A DNA stretch of 8,805 nt, taken from the NCBI GenBank assembly GCA_001872925.1, contig MNYD01000010.1:1-8805 (forward strand), given 5' to 3'. Both the position numbers and the translations under genes were made by a program. How positions within the stretch are numbered: the stretch's first letter is position 1; every line of letters starts with the position of its first letter. Source of the stretch: Dehalococcoidia bacterium CG2_30_46_19. Its GTDB lineage: Bacteria > Chloroflexota > Dehalococcoidia > GIF9 > AB-539-J10. Below, piece by piece: positions 5,221 to 8,805 of the stretch. The notes below the pieces were generated by a model. The model made no database searches. It saw only the letters and a program-made list of their open reading frames with translations, and had not been told where the DNA came from.

Positions 5221-6258
5221 TTAAGCCACTACACTCCTTTTAGATGCTATCCAGCCTCTCTTTATCCCTTCTTCAGCAATCTGGACAGCGTTCAAAGCAG
5301 CTCCCTTGCGTAAATTGTCAGCTACTATCCACATGACCAAACCGTTAGGGCCGGAAATATCTTCTCGAATTCTGCCTACAAATACATGGTTTGACCCTGT
5401 TACTGCCCAAGGATATGGATAATGACTAACGCTGGGGTCATCAAGCACCTTGATTCCAGGTGATTGGTCTAGTATCTTCCTTGCTTCTTTGGCAGAGATA
5501 GGTGAAGTAAATTCCACATTCACTGCTTCGCTATGTCCAAACCAGACAGGGACCCTGACACAAGTAGCCGAGGCAGCTATGTCCGGAGCATGCATTATTT
5601 TTCGTGTTTCCTCCGTCATCTTCCATTCTTCTTTAGTGTAGCCATTATCCAGGAAGACATCTATTTCTGGAAGAACATTAAATGCTATTTGATGAGCAAA
5701 GGCGTGGGGGCATACACTACGACCCTCTAAGACTAGCTTTGTTTCCCTGGTTAGTTCATTTGCCGCGGCGAAGCCGGCGCCCGACACTGCTTGGTAGGTG
5801 CTTATGATGACTCGTTTTATCGGGTTAACTTTATGGAGCGGATAAAGAGCCACTACCAGCTGGATCGTGGAACAATTTGGATTGGCGATTATCCCGTTAT
5901 GTTGATTTATATCCTCAGGATTTACCTCAGGGACTACCAGGGGGACCGAAGGCTCCAATCTAAAAGTAGCGCTATTGTCGATGACTACCGCGCCAGCTTT
6001 AGCAGCTATAGGGCATAGCTGTCGGCTAACATCAGCGCCAGCGGAGAAAAAGGCAATATCGATATCATGAAAAGTCTCTGAGAAAGCCTCCTGCACCTCG
6101 AATGGACGATGGCGAAAGAAAATCTCCGTGCCACTCGAGCGTTCAGAGGCCAAGGGGCGCAATTTGCCTACGGGGAACCTTCGTTGTTCGAGTATACTGA
6201 TAAATTCCTGTCCCACAAACCCCGTTGCACCCACAATAGCTATATTGAATCTTTCCAT
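5221..6258 (-). CDS. asd: Aspartate-semialdehyde dehydrogenase
   Basis: Asd reduces L-aspartyl phosphate to aspartate semialdehyde with NADPH, feeding DapA next door. The 345-residue protein starts with the nucleotide-binding IAIVGATGFVGQE (about residues 6-18). The catalytic cysteine lies in NPNCSTIQ (Cys129), Gln156 in YQAVSGAG, and Arg235 and His242 in CVRVPVWFGHSE. The C-terminal NLRKGAALNAVQIAE is also typical. The length fits the family. ATG 6258 lies 11 bases past the dapB stop, with AAGGGG about eight bases upstream as a modest ribosome-binding site. It is the third gene of the pnp-dapB-asd-dapA run. Confidence 0.96.
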   Translation of the reverse strand: MERFNIAIVGATGFVGQEFISILEQRRFPVGKLRPLASERSSGTEIFFRHRPFEVQEAFSETFHDIDIAFFSAGADVSRQLCPIAAKAGAVVIDNSATFRLEPSVPLVVPEVNPEDINQHNGIIANPNCSTIQLVVALYPLHKVNPIKRVIISTYQAVSGAGFAAANELTRETKLVLEGRSVCPHAFAHQIAFNVLPEIDVFLDNGYTKEEWKMTEETRKIMHAPDIAASATCVRVPVWFGHSEAVNVEFTSPISAKEARKILDQSPGIKVLDDPSVSHYPYPWAVTGSNHVFVGRIREDISGPNGLVMWIVADNLRKGAALNAVQIAEEGIKRGWIASKRSVVA

Positions 6259-6269
6259 GATAAAGCCCC

Positions 6270-7064
6270 TTACAGTTTTTCTAGCAACGAAGCTAATCCG
6301 TAAATTAATCCTTTTCGCTTTACTACTTCTTTGATGGCAAGGATGACGCCAGGCATATATGCCTCACGACTTATTGTCTCCATATGCAAACTTAATCTTT
6401 GTCCCTCTCCACTGAATATAACCTCCTGCCCTGCCATAAACCCTGGTGACCTCAAGCTATGAATGGCTATGCCTTTAATTTGTCCTCCTCTGGTACGAGG
6501 AATTACCTCTGTTTTTGTTTTGGGGTAGGTAAAAGGTTTACCATGTGCCTTCAACATAGCCTTTGCCGTATTTATCGCTGTTCCCGAAGGGGCATCGACT
6601 TTTTTATCGTGATGCATTTCGATAATTTCAGCGTGGTCGAAAAACCTGGCAGCCAGTTCTGCTAGCTTGATTAAAACAGCAGCTGATAAGGAGAAATTAG
6701 GCGCCACAACCGCCCCAATGTCACATTTTTGGCATAACTGGTCAATTTCAGCGATGTTTTCTTCCGAGAGCCCGGTGGTGCCGATAACTAAATTAACCTT
6801 TCTTTTAGCAGCAATACGGGCTGCTACCATGGATGCTTCGGCGGTAGTGAAATCTACCACGGCATTGGCATCACATTCCTCCAGAAGGGAATCCAGATCA
6901 GATGAAAAACGTACCACCTTACCAACTATAGGAAGATACTTTTGAGTTACCTCTTTCTCTACAGCACCTACTAGCTCTATCGTATCCTGTTTGGCGATAG
7001 CGTTAATTATTTCCTGTCCCATCCTGCCCAGAGCACCATTGACTACCACTCTTATTGGTTTCAT
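6270..7064 (-). CDS. dapB: 4-hydroxy-tetrahydrodipicolinate reductase
   Basis: DapB reduces the DapA product to tetrahydrodipicolinate with NAD(P)H in lysine and diaminopimelate synthesis. The 264-residue protein shows the Rossmann motif NGALGRMG (9-16), VVDFT (69-73), IGTTG (94-98), APNFS (121-125) and the active-site block EMHHDKKVDAPSGTA (149-163) with His151, His152 and Lys155. HSLRSPG (202-208) matches the usual HS(V/L)R-x-PG. ATG 7064 is preceded by an AAGGTAAGGAA stretch. It sits 33 bases after pnp and 11 before asd, so these four genes probably share a transcript. Cofactor preference (NADH or NADPH) cannot be settled here. Confidence 0.96.
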   Translation of the reverse strand: MKPIRVVVNGALGRMGQEIINAIAKQDTIELVGAVEKEVTQKYLPIVGKVVRFSSDLDSLLEECDANAVVDFTTAEASMVAARIAAKRKVNLVIGTTGLSEENIAEIDQLCQKCDIGAVVAPNFSLSAAVLIKLAELAARFFDHAEIIEMHHDKKVDAPSGTAINTAKAMLKAHGKPFTYPKTKTEVIPRTRGGQIKGIAIHSLRSPGFMAGQEVIFSGEGQRLSLHMETISREAYMPGVILAIKEVVKRKGLIYGLASLLEKL

Positions 7065-7097
7065 TTCCTTACCTTACTAATGCTTTATTTCACCAGG

Positions 7098-8805
7098 TTA
7101 TATGTTATCCTTTTCACGACGAGAGTAGTGTTGCCTCGTTTCCTTTTGCCCATATCGTTTTGAGGGTGAAGGGGAGTTTACCCTATCGTTGGGTGATTGG
7201 GAAGGCCCTTGGGACACCGCTTTATGGGATAGATTTATTCTACCTAAATCATCGATTTGAATTACCTTGACCATTATCTCGTCGCCAACTTTAACGACGT
7301 CTTCGACTCTGGGGACATAGTGAGAAGCAAGCTCGCTAACATGCACCAATCCCTCTTTACCAGGCGCAATTTCCACCATAGCCCCGAAGCTTAACACCCG
7401 GGTTACTTTGCCAGTATATATCTCGCCCACCTTTATTTCCTGGGTTAAATTCTTAATCCTGTCCATTGCTTTTTGGGCTGCCTCTTCGCTAAGAGAACCA
7501 ATAAGCACAGTGCCATCGTTCTTAATATCTATGGTCGTCTTGGTCTCTTCGATAATGGACCTGATGGTTTTGCCCCCAGTGCCAATAACGCTACCAATCT
7601 TGCTTGGGTCGATGGTCATCTGGTGCATCCTTGGGGCATATGGACTAAGCTCGGAGCGGCTGGTGCTTAACGTCTCACGCATCTTGTCTAGTATTTCCAA
7701 GCGAGCCTGTCGTGCTCGTTCCAATGCCTCGGACAGAATCTGATGTTCTATCCCCTTAAGTTTGATATCAAGTTGTAATGCGGTGATTCCTTCAGCTGTA
7801 CCGGCAACTTTGAAATCCATATCGCCATAGGCATCTTCCATCCCCTCTATATCAGTTAGCAGGACGTATTGATTTTCGTCAGTGATGAGTCCCATGGCTA
7901 TTCCAGCTACTGGTGCTTTAATGGGCACGCCGGCATCCATTAGAGATAGAGTTGAGGCGCAAGCACTTGCCATAGAGGTACTCCCGCTAGAACTGAGGAC
8001 TTCGGAAACTAAACGAATAGTATAATGAAAATCTTCTTCTGTAGGTAATATCGGTGCGATGGCTTGTTCTACCAAAGCGCCATGCCCAATTTCTCGCCTT
8101 CCCGGCGTACCTATCCGTTTTACCTCTCCTGTAGAGAATGGAGGGAAGTTATAGTGATGTAAGAATCGCTTGGTTTCCTCTAACCCCAGACCATCCAATA
8201 GCTGTTCCTGCCCAACGGAGCCCAAGGTAGTGACTGTTAATACCTGTGTTGCTCCCCGAGTAAATAATGCTGAACCATGAGTGCGTGGCAGAAGACTGAC
8301 TTCACTGCTGATAGGGCGGATCTGGTTAGCTTGGCGGCCATCTAAGTGTTGTTTTCTATCCAGGATCGTTTTTCTTACCATTGCTCTGAGCTTGGCTTCA
8401 AAGGCTAAGTTGATTTCCTTCTCGGAGAAGGAATCAATTAATTTTTGTTTTAATTCTTCTTTTACCTGGGTTAGAGCTTGTTCTCGTTGTGTTTTTTCCT
8501 TCGGTTGCTCCAAAATTTGACTTAATCTGTCCTCAGTCAATGAGGAAACCTGAGTTAATAATTCCGGGGCAACTTCTCTTGCCTCGGGTTCTATCTTTGG
8601 CTTGCCGCAAGCCTGCGCCAGCTCTTCCTGGAGTTTGATAATCTCTTGGTTAGCTTCATGCCCAAATTTAATCGCCTCCATTATAAGGTCTTCAGGAGCC
8701 TCCTTAGCACCTGCTTCCACCATTACTATCGCATCTTTATTACTGACAACAACTACATCAAATAAGCTGTCTTCAACCTGAGTAAATGTAGGGTTCAATA
8801 TCATA
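7098..8805 (-). CDS. pnp: Polyribonucleotide nucleotidyltransferase, 5' end outside window
   Basis: PNPase degrades RNA 3' to 5' with phosphate, releasing nucleoside diphosphates, and can run in reverse to add tails. About 568 residues are visible; roughly 130-150 N-terminal residues are beyond the window. The first visible residues (MILNPTFTQVE) are internal sequence of the first RNase PH domain, so that Met is not the start. Next come the alpha-helical linker (about 80-150), the second RNase PH domain from LDGRQANQIRPI (154) with SSSGSTSMAS (271-280) and the acidic D318/D324 pair before GDMDFKVAGT, a KH domain with the GTGG loop (408-411), and an S1 domain from GEIYTGKVTRVLSFGAMVEI (460-479). 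The Ser/Lys/Arg-rich tail from residue 531 looks disordered. pnp leads the dap genes, so lysine synthesis may share its promoter. Confidence 0.97.
   Translation of the reverse strand, partial: MILNPTFTQVEDSLFDVVVVSNKDAIVMVEAGAKEAPEDLIMEAIKFGHEANQEIIKLQEELAQACGKPKIEPEAREVAPELLTQVSSLTEDRLSQILEQPKEKTQREQALTQVKEELKQKLIDSFSEKEINLAFEAKLRAMVRKTILDRKQHLDGRQANQIRPISSEVSLLPRTHGSALFTRGATQVLTVTTLGSVGQEQLLDGLGLEETKRFLHHYNFPPFSTGEVKRIGTPGRREIGHGALVEQAIAPILPTEEDFHYTIRLVSEVLSSSGSTSMASACASTLSLMDAGVPIKAPVAGIAMGLITDENQYVLLTDIEGMEDAYGDMDFKVAGTAEGITALQLDIKLKGIEHQILSEALERARQARLEILDKMRETLSTSRSELSPYAPRMHQMTIDPSKIGSVIGTGGKTIRSIIEETKTTIDIKNDGTVLIGSLSEEAAQKAMDRIKNLTQEIKVGEIYTGKVTRVLSFGAMVEIAPGKEGLVHVSELASHYVPRVEDVVKVGDEIMVKVIQIDDLGRINLSHKAVSQGPSQSPNDRVNSPSPSKRYGQKETRQHYSRREKDNI

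Noticed and set aside
8802..8805. ATG at 8804 as the pnp start
   Set aside because: The residues after it match the interior of the first RNase PH domain, so the gene continues beyond the window.

Overview
The window (about 45-47% G+C by eye) holds ordinary housekeeping genes on a bacterial chromosome, divided by two intergenic stretches full of short interspersed repeats. I see no rRNA, tRNA, CRISPR array or transposase gene. The gene orders cmk-plsC-ispH and pnp-dapB-asd-dapA, a stand-alone class III CoA-transferase and this style of repeat together suggest a Chloroflexota genome of the Dehalococcoidia type. That placement is inferred from context, not from a marker gene.

Layout. Positions 1-1665 (+ strand) are a tightly overlapping run: the end of cytidylate kinase, a PlsC-type 1-acyl-glycerol-3-phosphate acyltransferase, and IspH, the iron-sulfur enzyme that ends the MEP isoprenoid pathway. 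Positions 1666-2120 form a 455-bp repeat-rich gap between convergent genes. Positions 2121-3681 (- strand) carry a two-gene unit, a CaiB/BaiF-type CoA-transferase followed by an HIT-family protein, preceded by a good promoter candidate (TTGCCA-17-TATTAT). Positions 3682-4299 are a second repeat-rich gap. Positions 4300-8805 (- strand) carry pnp (5' end outside the window), dapB, asd and dapA, in transcription order, with gaps of 33, 11 and 0 nt. DapA and DapB with Asd supply the aspartate-to-diaminopimelate/lysine steps, and PNPase is the RNA-degrading phosphorylase.

The most notable signal is the repeats. A family beginning GTCATTGCGAG and ending near CAATC(TC) occurs in both gaps and also lies in frame inside ispH. 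There it adds roughly 35-38 residues between conserved motifs while every IspH catalytic motif remains. A separate C/G-rich hairpin family, clustered upstream of the CoA-transferase gene, also appears to encode a proline/glycine-rich loop inside that enzyme. The two gaps share a repeat mosaic in the same order and orientation, including a 31-bp identical segment. So the window shows repeats apparently being turned into protein sequence in two genes. I did not find an obviously new multi-gene system.
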